NCBI GenBank assembly: GCA_027482225.1
Contig: JAIXWD010000005.1
Coordinates: forward strand, 128,957 to 192,956
DNA length: 64,000 nt
Direction of reading: 5' to 3'
Source of the DNA: Bacteroidota bacterium
Lineage (GTDB): Bacteria > Bacteroidota > Bacteroidia > UKL13-3
The notes below the pieces were generated by a model that saw only the letters and a list, made by a program, of their open reading frames with translations, did not search any database and had not been told where the DNA came from. How positions within the stretch are numbered: position 1 is the first letter of the stretch; each line of letters starts with the position of its first letter. This document shows, piece after piece, positions 38,929-47,498 of the stretch. The translations under genes were made by a program, and so were the position numbers.

Positions 38929-39633
38929 TTATGTAATAAGATTTTCTGCTAATTTAAAGCCTGCACCGTGAATATTCACTATTTCTATGGTTTCGTCTTC
39001 TTTAATTAGCTTTCTAAGTTTGTTAATATATACATCCAAATTACGTGCTGTGTAGTAATCATCGCGGCCCCACACATTTAATAAAATGGCATTTCGACTC
39101 AACAAATTATTTTTATTGGTTATAAATAATTTAAGTAATTGAGCCTCTGTAGTGCTTATACGTTTATCAATACCTAGTACTTTTAGTTTATGATTGGTAA
39201 AATCTAAAACAACACCTCCTAATTCAAAAACCTCATCAATACTCGCCACTTTTTGAGGAGCGTATTGTGTGCGTTTTAAAATGGCTTTCATACGAGCAAC
39301 TAATTCTTCTAAATTAAATGGTTTAGTAATGTACTCATCAGCACCATAATCAAAACCTTTTATTTTATCATCATGGGCCGAGTTAGCCGTTAAAAAAATA
39401 ATTGGCACTACATCGTTTTTCTCTCTTATATGTTGAGCCAATTCAAATCCATTCATTTTAGGCATATTAACATCAAGTATGCAAAGGTCAAAGCGCTCGG
39501 TTTTAAAAGTATTCCAACCCTCTAATCCATCTTTGCATAGCTTAATAGTAAACCCTTTTGCTTTTAAGTTTTCTTTTAGCAAAATACCCAAAGCTTGCTC
39601 GTCTTCAACTATAAGTATATGTGGCTTTTCCAT
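38929..39633 (-). CDS. OmpR-family response regulator
   Basis: 234 residues from the ATG at 39633 (MEKPHILIVEDEQ). The frame runs 24 codons further, but the family starts at this Met and a promoter lies directly ahead. Receiver domain 1-120 with the acidic pair ED, phospho-acceptor Asp 54 (LDVNMPKM), Thr in FLTAN and Lys in YITKPF. A winged-helix DNA-binding domain follows (about 135-232, STTEAQLLKLF, RNLDVYINKLRKL). First gene of the unit RR, TPR kinase, TPR protein. It is divergent from the UbiA-like operon at 39809, with 175 bases between, so it could act there. Confidence 0.95.
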   Translation of the reverse strand: MEKPHILIVEDEQALGILLKENLKAKGFTIKLCKDGLEGWNTFKTERFDLCILDVNMPKMNGFELAQHIREKNDVVPIIFLTANSAHDDKIKGFDYGADEYITKPFNLEELVARMKAILKRTQYAPQKVASIDEVFELGGVVLDFTNHKLKVLGIDKRISTTEAQLLKLFITNKNNLLSRNAILLNVWGRDDYYTARNLDVYINKLRKLIKEDETIEIVNIHGAGFKLAENLIT

Positions 39634-39647
39634 AATCAGGTTTTTAA

Positions 39648-39680
39648 CAAATTTATTTAAAAACACGCTGCTAGTGCCAA
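39648..39680 (-). promoter_or_regulatory. Promoter of the response regulator / kinase operon
   Basis: Minus strand TTG (39678-39680), 22 bases, TAAATTTG (39648-39655), 14 bases before the ATG. Confidence 0.6.
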
Positions 39681-39808
39681 TTGATGGAGATAAGTATAGA
39701 TTCAACTCTTAATATTTTACTAACAAGCTTATCAAATATACTAAATACCAATACATTCAAGCGATTAATAAAATTTTCTTAAATGTATTTAATACTTTAA
39801 TTTTCGCC

Positions 39809-40666
39809 ATGGATAAACACAACCATTTGTTAAAAACAAGCTTCTTGTTTTCTTTTATTTATTTACCCTTATTTCTTTTCGTTATCAGTCAAACGCATGA
39901 TTTAAACTGGCTGCACACAGGTTTGTTTTTTGTTATACTACAGGTATTGATACATCCAGCAAACCAACTGCAAACTGCAAATGCCAACATGATATTTTCT
40001 GATAACAAATCTGACATATCCAAACAGGGAAAAAAACTTATTTCTACAAGTATGTCAATGAATAGTGTAGCGGTGGTTTTATCTATGCTTATCATATCAC
40101 TTGAAGTTGGAGTGGGAGTACTTGTTTACTTGTTACTTTCTAAATTACACAACAACAATCCAATTAGGCTAAGAAAATACGCTATTATCTCAATACTCCT
40201 AACAATGTCTATGCAAGGTGTATTGCTATTTGTACTTACACAATACGCTACAGGTAAGCTTATGTTAATAACAAATGTATTTGCTATACAAGCATGTGCA
40301 TTTTTTGTTGGATTTGTTTATCCGTTAACCCAAATACATACACATACTGATGACCTAAAAAGAGGTGATCTTACAATTAGCATTCGCCTTGGCCTTAAAG
40401 GTACTTTTGCACTAAGTTTAGTTATGTTTTTAATAGCAATTTCTTTTATGGGATTGCATTTTTATAATACCAGAAATGTATTTCATTTTTATTTATTTCT
40501 ATTCTTTCTTTCACCAGTAGCAGCTTACTTTTTTTGGTGGCGTAAAAACACCAGACTCGAACCCTTGGTTGCTAATTATAGATTTACGCAGTTGTTTGTT
40601 ATGATCAACACAATTTGTATGAGCTTATTCTCTTTGTTGCTTATTTATCTTAATCACTTGAACTAA
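39809..40666 (+). CDS. UbiA-like membrane protein
   Basis: 285 residues with about 8-9 membrane segments. The second half carries a UbiA-type second Asp motif, QIHTHTDDLKRGDLTISIRLG, which in the family binds Mg-prenyl diphosphate. The first motif (usually NDxxDxxxD) appears only as the loosely similar NQLQTANANMIFSDN. It may be a divergent prenyltransferase acting on an isoprenoid, or a relative that has lost one metal site. First of four closely spaced genes (gaps of 31, 40 and 12 bases) ending with a photolyase. Substrate is unknown. Confidence 0.65.
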   Translation: MDKHNHLLKTSFLFSFIYLPLFLFVISQTHDLNWLHTGLFFVILQVLIHPANQLQTANANMIFSDNKSDISKQGKKLISTSMSMNSVAVVLSMLIISLEVGVGVLVYLLLSKLHNNNPIRLRKYAIISILLTMSMQGVLLFVLTQYATGKLMLITNVFAIQACAFFVGFVYPLTQIHTHTDDLKRGDLTISIRLGLKGTFALSLVMFLIAISFMGLHFYNTRNVFHFYLFLFFLSPVAAYFFWWRKNTRLEPLVANYRFTQLFVMINTICMSLFSLLLIYLNHLN

Positions 40667-40697
40667 ACCTTTTATGGTTTATGTTGTTTGATTAACT

Positions 40698-41384
40698 ATG
40701 AAACATTATGTAATAGTTGGCGCAAGCAGCGGCATCGGGTTTGAGTTGGCAAAAATATTAAGTACTTCAAATAACATTACTGCGCTTAGCAGAAGTGAAA
40801 AAGATGTAAACAACCTATCCAATACCACTTTTTATTCATTAGATATTAGTGAAGAGAACCCAAATTTCCCGGTTTTAGATAAGCCTATTGATGGGTTAAT
40901 TTACTGCCCTGGAACCATCAATTTAAAGCCATTTCGCTCGTTAAGGTCAGAAGATTATTTAAATGAGTGGAATATTAATTTTTTAGGTGCAGTAAAAACA
41001 ATCAAACATTTTTTACCGCAGTTACAACATGCTGAAAATTCTAGTATAGTTTTATTTAGTACAGTAGCCGTTCAAACAGGTATGGCTTTTCATGCCAGCA
41101 TAGCAGCAGCAAAAGGTGCTGTAGAAGGTTTAACAAGAAGTTTAGCTGCAGAATTTGCTCCAAAAATTAGGATAAATGCCGTTGCGCCTTCACTAACCAA
41201 TACCCCACTAGCAGATAAGTTAATTAATGCGGAAGCGAAACTTAAAAGTGCAGAAGATCGTCATCCATTAAAAAAAATAGGTACACCAAATGATATTGCC
41301 AACGCAGTACAATATTTGTTAAATGCCAATTGGGTAACCGGTCAAATTATTAGTGTTGATGGTGGAATGAGTGCCTTAAGATAG
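40698..41384 (+). CDS. SDR-family protein lacking the catalytic tyrosine
   Basis: 228 residues of classical short-chain dehydrogenase form. The cofactor loop GASSGIG is at 8-14, a Ser is at 121 in the LFSTVAV strand, and the C-terminus is VTGQIISVDGGMSA. The YxxxK active-site motif reads I135-A-A-A-K139, with the sequence FHASIAAAKGAVEGL, so the tyrosine is replaced. The cofactor is likely bound, but normal SDR catalysis is doubtful. Same operon as the UbiA-like gene, flavin-reductase-like gene and photolyase. Confidence 0.9.
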   Translation: MKHYVIVGASSGIGFELAKILSTSNNITALSRSEKDVNNLSNTTFYSLDISEENPNFPVLDKPIDGLIYCPGTINLKPFRSLRSEDYLNEWNINFLGAVKTIKHFLPQLQHAENSSIVLFSTVAVQTGMAFHASIAAAKGAVEGLTRSLAAEFAPKIRINAVAPSLTNTPLADKLINAEAKLKSAEDRHPLKKIGTPNDIANAVQYLLNANWVTGQIISVDGGMSALR

Positions 41385-41424
41385 GATTTACAAAAAAGTA
41401 AAAGATTACAACGATAAGCTTAAA

Positions 41425-42051
41425 ATGAAAATAACCCTTTCACTAGATGATATACTCCAACTGGAGAAACAACACCGCACTAATTTAATCAATTCGCTAC
41501 CAGGTATACGTGCTGCTAATTTAATTGGCACATACAATAAAAATGGTGAAACTAATTTAGCTATTTTTAATTCTGTGATGCATATTGGTGCAAATCCTCC
41601 ATTCATGGGTTTTATTATGCGACCTGTAAGTGTTGCTAGAGGCACGTATCAAAACATTATAGAAACAGGATTTTTCACCATCAACCAAGTACATGCTTCT
41701 ATTTATAAACAGGCGCATCAAACTGCTGCCAGATATGATACTTCTGAATTTGATGCCACAGGATTAACACCAGAATATACACTAAATATAAAAGCACCTT
41801 ATGTTAAAGAAAGTAAGGTAAAAATTGGATTGCGTTTTGTGGAAGAACAGCACATTAAAGTAAACGGAACCATTTTAATGATTGGTGAAATTCAAGAAGT
41901 TATTTTAGAAGAAAATTATTTAAATGAATCAAATATCATACAATTACAACAAACCGAAGCTATTGGTGTAAATGGTTTAGAAACGTATTATAGGTTAGAA
42001 AAAATAACTGAGCTTCCCTATGCAAAACCAGATGGTAATATTTTAAAGTAA
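41425..42051 (+). CDS. Flavin reductase-like FMN-binding protein
   Basis: 208 residues. It matches the DIM6/NTAB split-barrel flavin reductase family: RAANLIGTYNKNGETNLAIFNSVMHIGANPPFMGFI (read in parts), a GFFTINQVH strand and a C-terminal YYRLEKI. It has no signal peptide and is cytoplasmic. It could supply reduced FMN or FAD, and it lies 12 bases ahead of a photolyase that needs reduced FAD. The link is inference. Confidence 0.88.
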   Translation: MKITLSLDDILQLEKQHRTNLINSLPGIRAANLIGTYNKNGETNLAIFNSVMHIGANPPFMGFIMRPVSVARGTYQNIIETGFFTINQVHASIYKQAHQTAARYDTSEFDATGLTPEYTLNIKAPYVKESKVKIGLRFVEEQHIKVNGTILMIGEIQEVILEENYLNESNIIQLQQTEAIGVNGLETYYRLEKITELPYAKPDGNILK

Positions 42052-42063
42052 TTTAATTGCCGC

Positions 42064-43596
42064 ATGAAAACATTACGTTTAATTTTAGGTGATCAACTTA
42101 ATCATAACCACCCTTGGTTTAATAAAACTGATAAAAATATAGTGTATTGCCTTTTTGAAATGAGGCAAGAAACAGACTACGTTAAGCACCATATTCAAAA
42201 AATTGTTGGATTTTTTTCGGCTATGCGCAACTTTGCTTCCGAGTTATCAAAAGCTGGACACGAAGTTATTTATTATAAAATTAACGATAAAATAAATACC
42301 CAATCTTTGGTTGATAATCTGCAACAAATCATCCTCCAAAAAAATATTGGCAAATTTGAGTATCTATTACCTGATGAGTATAGATTAGATAAACAATTAC
42401 AAGATTATTGCAAGCTTCTTACCATTCCATATTCGGTTACAGACACTGCACATTTTTTAAGTACACGCGATGAAGTAAAAAATTTATTTGAAGGCAAAAA
42501 ACAAATTTTAATGGAAACCTTTTATAGGACCATGCGTAAACGTTATAACTTATTAATGGATGGCGAAAAACCTGTTGGTGGTAAATGGAATTACGATGAA
42601 GATAACCGCAAAAAATGGAAAGGTACGCCACCAGCACCACAGCATAATTTACTAAACATTGATGTAAGCGAGGTATTAAAAGATATTGAAAAAAGTGATG
42701 CAGCCTATTTTGGCAACATCAATGCTAAGGCTTTTACTTGGCCTGTTTCAAGGCAAGACGGTTTAACCTTATTAGACTATTTTGTAACAGAAAATTTACC
42801 CTATTTTGGGCATTTTCAAGATGCAATGAGTACCAAAGAAAACTACTTATTCCATTCTCGATTATCGTTTGCATTAAATATCAAACTTATTTCACCGATA
42901 GAGGTTGTTCAATGTGCCATTGCAAAGTGGCAGCAAAATCAATCTAAAATTACATTGCCCCAAATAGAAGGTTTTGTAAGGCAAATTATTGGATGGCGTG
43001 AGTATATGCGAGGTATTTATTGGTGGAAAATGCCTGAGTACGAAACAATGAATTACTTTAATCATCAAACCAAATTGCCACACTATTTTTGGGATGCGGA
43101 TACCAAAATGAACTGCATAAAACACGCAGTACAAAATAGCCTAGATAATGCTTATGCCCATCACATACAACGACTAATGGTTACAGGGAATTTTGCTTTA
43201 CTGGCAGGTATACATCCAACCGAATTGGACGAATGGTATTTAGGCATTTATATAGACGCGTTACAATGGGTTGAAATTACCAATACCAGAGGCATGAGTC
43301 AGTTTTCTGATGGAGGAATTGTAGGCAGTAAGCCATATGTATCATCAGCGAATTACATAGATAAAATGAGTGATTATTGCGGTAGTTGCCATTATAAAAA
43401 AACAGTAAAGTATGGAGAAAAAGCTTGTCCATTTAATAGTTTATACTGGCATTTTTACGAACGCAACCATCACTTATTAGGCAATAACAACCGTATTGGA
43501 ATGATGTATAATGTATTGCACAGAATGAAACCAGATGAAAGAGAAAAACTGATTGAACAAGCAGAGACATATTTAAATGATTTGGAAAAACTATAG
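42064..43596 (+). CDS. phrB: Fe-S bacterial (6-4) photolyase / cryptochrome (PhrB type)
   Basis: 510 residues, the FeS-BCP subfamily. The four cluster cysteines are at 351, 439, 442 and 455 (CGSCHY and KACPFNS), each exactly one more than in Agrobacterium PhrB (350, 438, 441, 454). The repair signature H-H-x-x-R is His 366, His 367, Arg 370, again shifted by one. An N-terminal antenna-like Rossmann domain starts LRLILGDQLNHNHPWF. It should repair (6-4) photoproducts with blue light, using FAD and a 4Fe-4S cluster. Last of four co-directional genes. A cryptochrome-like signalling role cannot be excluded. Confidence 0.95.
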   Translation: MKTLRLILGDQLNHNHPWFNKTDKNIVYCLFEMRQETDYVKHHIQKIVGFFSAMRNFASELSKAGHEVIYYKINDKINTQSLVDNLQQIILQKNIGKFEYLLPDEYRLDKQLQDYCKLLTIPYSVTDTAHFLSTRDEVKNLFEGKKQILMETFYRTMRKRYNLLMDGEKPVGGKWNYDEDNRKKWKGTPPAPQHNLLNIDVSEVLKDIEKSDAAYFGNINAKAFTWPVSRQDGLTLLDYFVTENLPYFGHFQDAMSTKENYLFHSRLSFALNIKLISPIEVVQCAIAKWQQNQSKITLPQIEGFVRQIIGWREYMRGIYWWKMPEYETMNYFNHQTKLPHYFWDADTKMNCIKHAVQNSLDNAYAHHIQRLMVTGNFALLAGIHPTELDEWYLGIYIDALQWVEITNTRGMSQFSDGGIVGSKPYVSSANYIDKMSDYCGSCHYKKTVKYGEKACPFNSLYWHFYERNHHLLGNNNRIGMMYNVLHRMKPDEREKLIEQAETYLNDLEKL

Positions 43597-43712
43597 CTTT
43601 ATAACTAAACTACATATCAATATTTGTCGCACTGCAACATCGTTAAGCATTGTTTATACACCAATTCTCCACAGATAATTTTTAATGCTGTCTAGTTTTT
43701 AAGAAGGCGTTA

Positions 43713-45005
43713 ATGTCGCATTTATCAAGACTTTACATTCACTTAACATTTAATAAATCACCTTTAAAAGCAATATCCACGAAATGCAGAAAGCGCACCA
43801 ACTTAAAAGTAATTGATGTGGCGTGTAGTTTTGGTGTTATGATATTGGTAAATAAACTAGAACCGGCAATAACTATTGAAAGTCATCATTACGATTGCTT
43901 TCATCAATATGCCGAACTACTTAAAATATACGATTTTATAGATTTGCCCGAGAACATTAAGCAAATTGAACAAAGTAATAGCGCGATCTTGCGCACATAT
44001 TACGCCAATGCACTAGATCATAACTTGGTTGACATTAAAACTGTTAAATATATTGTTGAAGGAAAGATTAAACCTAAAGTACTTAATGAGAGAAGTATTG
44101 AACAATATATTAAAGCAGAAGATTGGTTGAACACACAATTAAATCAGCCTTTAAATATTGGTATGATAAATCAACTCCAAAAAATACTGATACTTGATTT
44201 ATACAACAACCGTGATGATGTAAATTTATTTACAGTAAATGCTACTCGTGCAGCAGAAAGAATTAGCCCTAATTCAGAAATGGAATTAGAAAGCTTATTT
44301 GAATACATGAATAACGATACTGAAAACCATGCTTTGGTTCAGAGCTGGGTATTATATTTTAAATTGTTACAAATTAAATTGTTTAGTGAGGCAAAATCTA
44401 AAATTGCAACTTTATTGCAAAACTTTTGGTTAGCTAAGCACAACTTAACCATGAATGGTTTATTGAGTTTAGAACATGAGTTTTATACCAATAAAAACTA
44501 TTATCAAGCGTATTTAGGTGAAACAAGGGATGTAGAAAAAATTGCGGCAACCGAGCAACAACAATTAGATTTTGGTATGATGTTGTTTGGCGGACAATTA
44601 GATCGATTAAAAACATTATTACGCTCATACTTCCGCCAACAAGTAGAGTTTGATAAATTAAATCCTCGTCAGAAAAATATTATGAACTACGTATTTGAAC
44701 GTGGTTACAGGCTAAAAGAGTTTGATGATAGTGTTCTTAATCAGCGACAAAAATTGATTATGTACATTATACAGCATAAAGGGTTTATAAGCACCAAAGA
44801 ATTGGTTACAGAATTTGATTGTAACCGCAAAACTATACAACGTGATTTTACCACCTTGCTAGAATTAAATTTAGTAAAAGTTATTGGTAAAGGGGCGGGC
44901 TTACGTTATGCAGTAAATGTTGCCGAGAGTAAAAACGATTTCTTATCGAAATACCAAAGTGAGCTTGTTGCCGAAGACACAGATGGCGTACCATACGATT
45001 TATAG
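43713..45005 (+). CDS. Fic-fold-like protein with lost active site and C-terminal winged helix
   Basis: 430 residues. The middle (about 140-310) follows the Fic helical pattern: SWVLYFKLLQIKLFSEAKSKIATLL and YYQAYLGE correspond to the Fic blocks that normally read IHPFxDGNGRxxRLL and YYxAL. The motif residues are K-L-F-S-E-A-K-S-K, so the catalytic His and the Gly-Asn-Gly-Arg anchor are gone. Residues about 345-430 are a DeoR/HTH-type winged helix (FISTKELVTEFDCNRKTIQRDFTTLLELNLVKVIGKGAGLRYAV, read in parts). Most likely a transcription regulator built on a dead Fic scaffold. It follows the photolyase by 116 bases. Confidence 0.7.
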   Translation: MSHLSRLYIHLTFNKSPLKAISTKCRKRTNLKVIDVACSFGVMILVNKLEPAITIESHHYDCFHQYAELLKIYDFIDLPENIKQIEQSNSAILRTYYANALDHNLVDIKTVKYIVEGKIKPKVLNERSIEQYIKAEDWLNTQLNQPLNIGMINQLQKILILDLYNNRDDVNLFTVNATRAAERISPNSEMELESLFEYMNNDTENHALVQSWVLYFKLLQIKLFSEAKSKIATLLQNFWLAKHNLTMNGLLSLEHEFYTNKNYYQAYLGETRDVEKIAATEQQQLDFGMMLFGGQLDRLKTLLRSYFRQQVEFDKLNPRQKNIMNYVFERGYRLKEFDDSVLNQRQKLIMYIIQHKGFISTKELVTEFDCNRKTIQRDFTTLLELNLVKVIGKGAGLRYAVNVAESKNDFLSKYQSELVAEDTDGVPYDL

Positions 45006-45026
45006 TTTATTATTTAAGTAAAAGAA

Positions 45027-45062
45027 AAGGGAACATCCAAATTGGATATCCCCATTCTTTTT
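45027..45062 (+). terminator. Terminator after the Fic-like regulator
   Basis: GGGA and ATCCAA pair with TTGGAT and TCCC (ATCCAAATTGGAT is a near-perfect palindrome), followed by a CTTTTTAC T run. A second hairpin, CTTAGCA with TGCTAAG (45070-45087), lies just after. Confidence 0.6.
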
Positions 45063-45202
45063 ACCCAAACTTAGCAGGTTTGCTAAGCGATGAAAAGTTT
45101 ATAATCGTCAATTTTATAAATTGTCGTACAAATTCAAAATCGGGGTAAATCCAACTAAATCAAATAGTGCACTTTTAAAAGCATCTATTGATTAATTTGG
45201 AA

Positions 45203-45424
45203 CTAAAGTTCGTCTTCGTTGTAGAAGTAATCTTCGTTAGTTGGATAATCAGGCCAAACCTCTTCAATACTTTCAAAAGGTTCTCCATCATCTTCCATCT
45301 CTTGTAAGTTTTCAATTACTTCAAGTGGTGCCCCACTGCGAATTGCATAATCAATTAATTCGTCTTTTGTTGCAGGCCATGGTGCATCGTCAAGATATGA
45401 GGCTAATTCTAATGTCCAATACAT
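45203..45424 (-). CDS. DUF2795 family small acidic protein
   Basis: 73 residues. The start MYWTLELASYLDDAPWPATKDEL and YAIRSGAPLEVIENLQEME match the DUF2795 family, which is conserved in Bacteroidota and Chlorobi and has no known function. The second half is very acidic. It has a TATATTCG element 23 bases upstream and is a single gene. High conservation suggests a basic cellular role. Confidence 0.9.
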   Translation of the reverse strand: MYWTLELASYLDDAPWPATKDELIDYAIRSGAPLEVIENLQEMEDDGEPFESIEEVWPDYPTNEDYFYNEDEL

Positions 45425-45519
45425 AGTGGTATAATTTTATTTAAATGCGAATATAAAAAACTCTACTTTTAAAAAAAGTTATTTTTAGGTAAAGGTTAAC
45501 CTACTAGTATATCAGGTAT

Positions 45520-46605
45520 CTAAGCCTTATTTATTACCTTCTGCAAGGTTGATTTCTTGTCTAATTTACCACTTTCTAACTTTTCAAACTCATTTACAAA
45601 GAAAAACTGTTTGGGTGCTGCGTATTTTCCAAGCGTTTGTTTGCAGTGTTCAACCAATTGCTCAATTAACTCATCACTCAATTTTTCGCCCATCATTACT
45701 ACCACAACTGTTTCACCAAATTTATCATCCGGTTTGCGGCAAACAAACATTGGTTTAGGTGGCATTTCAAGGTCGTTCATTTTTTCTATTATGGCATGCT
45801 CCACATCATAGCTAAAAATTTTAATACCACCACTGTTAATTACATCATCAATTCTACCAACCAATTCAAAGTGTGTATCATCAATTAAATTCACCACATC
45901 GTTGGTAAGTAACCATTGGTCGTCTGTTATTGGCGAACTAATGCACAAACATTTTCTTTCATCAGTTTTTATATGAACGCCATCTAAAACTTTGTAGTAT
46001 TTATCCTTACCAATTCTTCTTAAAGCAATATGGCTTAAGGTTTCTGTCATGCCATACGTTTGCCACACTTCGCAAGTTAGTTTAGCCAAAGCTTGCAAAG
46101 TGTTTTCGTTGGCAGGAGCACCACCTAATAAAATATGTTTAAACCGATTTAATTTTAGTTGAATAGATTCATCTGTTTGAACCTCGAAAACCTGCATCGG
46201 TAAAAACGAAACAAAGGTATATGGGTGGTTTTCATCTATAATGTCTAATGGATTTGATGAAGGCGATACAATGGTAATATCACAGCCTAATTCCATGGCG
46301 CGAACCAACATCATCGCACCACCAATCATTTTACTGCTGATGCATAAATAAACATGTTCTGCTGCTGTTAATTGAATCGCTTTAATAGTGCCACTTGCGC
46401 TAAGAAGCATGTGCGCCCTGTCAGCAACTATGGCTTTAGGTGAACCAGTGCTACCCGAAGTGGTAAATGTAAAATGCGTTGTAACACTTAACCAGTCTTT
46501 GCAAAAGTTTAAGGTATATTTTAAATACTCATCTTCAATCGCAAAATTACCAGAACGAATTTCATCAAACGAAAAATAACCTTCAGGAGTGTAAATTTTT
46601 TGCAT
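45520..46605 (-). CDS. menE: AMP-binding acyl-CoA ligase, MenE-like
   Basis: 361 residues, a short acyl-adenylate-forming enzyme. Core motifs: the P loop TFTTSGSTGSPKAI, QTYGMTETLSHIA, ELVGRIDDVINSGGIKI, and the catalytic C-terminal Lys in SGKLDKKSTLQ. Short proteins of this type in Bacteroidota are usually o-succinylbenzoate-CoA ligase of menaquinone synthesis. No other men gene lies in the window, so the substrate is not proven. A TAAATTTG element ends 4 bases before the ATG. Confidence 0.75.
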   Translation of the reverse strand: MQKIYTPEGYFSFDEIRSGNFAIEDEYLKYTLNFCKDWLSVTTHFTFTTSGSTGSPKAIVADRAHMLLSASGTIKAIQLTAAEHVYLCISSKMIGGAMMLVRAMELGCDITIVSPSSNPLDIIDENHPYTFVSFLPMQVFEVQTDESIQLKLNRFKHILLGGAPANENTLQALAKLTCEVWQTYGMTETLSHIALRRIGKDKYYKVLDGVHIKTDERKCLCISSPITDDQWLLTNDVVNLIDDTHFELVGRIDDVINSGGIKIFSYDVEHAIIEKMNDLEMPPKPMFVCRKPDDKFGETVVVVMMGEKLSDELIEQLVEHCKQTLGKYAAPKQFFFVNEFEKLESGKLDKKSTLQKVINKA

Positions 46606-46650
46606 ACTACAAATTTATATAACTGTGTACCAAAGATAACATCATATCAA

Positions 46651-47388
46651 TTATAACCCCGTGCTTTTGCCCTCAGCTACCATTTTTAATCGTTCATTTT
46701 CAAACCACACTTCAAAACCAGCTGCTTTTTCTTCTTGCAAATTATCTAAATTAAAACGGGTAAATTTTATAGTTTTCCCTCTTTTAAGGAATAAAGTCTC
46801 GTAATAGGTGCAGACATTTTTAAGCATTGGTTCAGCATCGGGATTTTCATGCACATTAAATTCAACAACTTCGGGGGTAATATTTAAGTATTGCAACATG
46901 TTTTGTGTAAATGCAAACAACTCATCGCTATCTGTTTTAAAATTAATAACACCTCCAGGCTTTAGAATTTGTTTGTATAAACGTAAAAAACGGGTATGCG
47001 TTAAACGATTTTTGGCGCTGCGGTGACGTACAAATGGATCGGGGAAAGTTATCCAAATTTCGGATACTTCACCTGGAGCAAACAACTCGCTAATTCGGTG
47101 CATTAAGGCACGCATAAAACCCACGTTATTCATGTTATTTTCCAACGCTTTTTTAGCACCTACCCACATGCGGTTACTTTTAATATCAATACCAATAAAG
47201 TTTTTTTCAGGATGTTCTTGGGCTAATGCAACCGTATACTCTCCTTTACCACAACCTAATTCTAATACAATTGGGTTATTGTTTTTAAACACTTCTTGGT
47301 GCCATTTACCTTGTAATTCATAAGCAAAATCGAAAGTATGCGGATAGTCAGCAAACTCGGCAAAGCGCTTTAGTTTTTGTTTAGCCAT
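46651..47388 (-). CDS. trmB: tRNA (guanosine(46)-N7)-methyltransferase
   Basis: 245 residues from the ATG at 47388 (MAKQKLKRFAE). The frame runs 10 codons further, but that part crosses the promoter region. It methylates G46 of tRNA with SAM. Visible: ELGCGKGEYTVALA (SAM loop), the GIDIKSNRM acidic loop, and FPDPFVRHRSAKNRL, which corresponds to the family FPDPWxKxRHxKRR. A consensus promoter lies 27 bases upstream (TTTG, 19 bases, TACATTTG). Confidence 0.96.
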   Translation of the reverse strand: MAKQKLKRFAEFADYPHTFDFAYELQGKWHQEVFKNNNPIVLELGCGKGEYTVALAQEHPEKNFIGIDIKSNRMWVGAKKALENNMNNVGFMRALMHRISELFAPGEVSEIWITFPDPFVRHRSAKNRLTHTRFLRLYKQILKPGGVINFKTDSDELFAFTQNMLQYLNITPEVVEFNVHENPDAEPMLKNVCTYYETLFLKRGKTIKFTRFNLDNLQEEKAAGFEVWFENERLKMVAEGKSTGL

Positions 47389-47415
47389 TAATTTGGTAAT
47401 TAATTTTAAAGGCGG

Positions 47416-47446
47416 CAAATGTAAGATAGCTTAATGATATCGCAAA
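47416..47446 (-). promoter_or_regulatory. trmB promoter
   Basis: Minus strand TTTG (47443-47446), 19 bases, TACATTTG (47416-47423): exact consensus. Confidence 0.85.
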
Positions 47447-47498
47447 TTGATTTTTATGTTCTTATAGAACCCTTGCCAAATTCATTTAAATTCGCATC

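Noticed and set aside
40692-40699. A TTAACTAT copy before the SDR gene as a second target of the CarH-like regulator
   Set aside because: A single 8-base match is expected by chance several times in an AT-rich window of this size, and it is not tandem as at 12010-12025.
45070-45087. Hairpin CTTAGCA/TGCTAAG as the terminator of the DUF2795 gene
   Set aside because: The stem is clean, but no T run follows on the minus strand and it lies over 100 bases past the stop.
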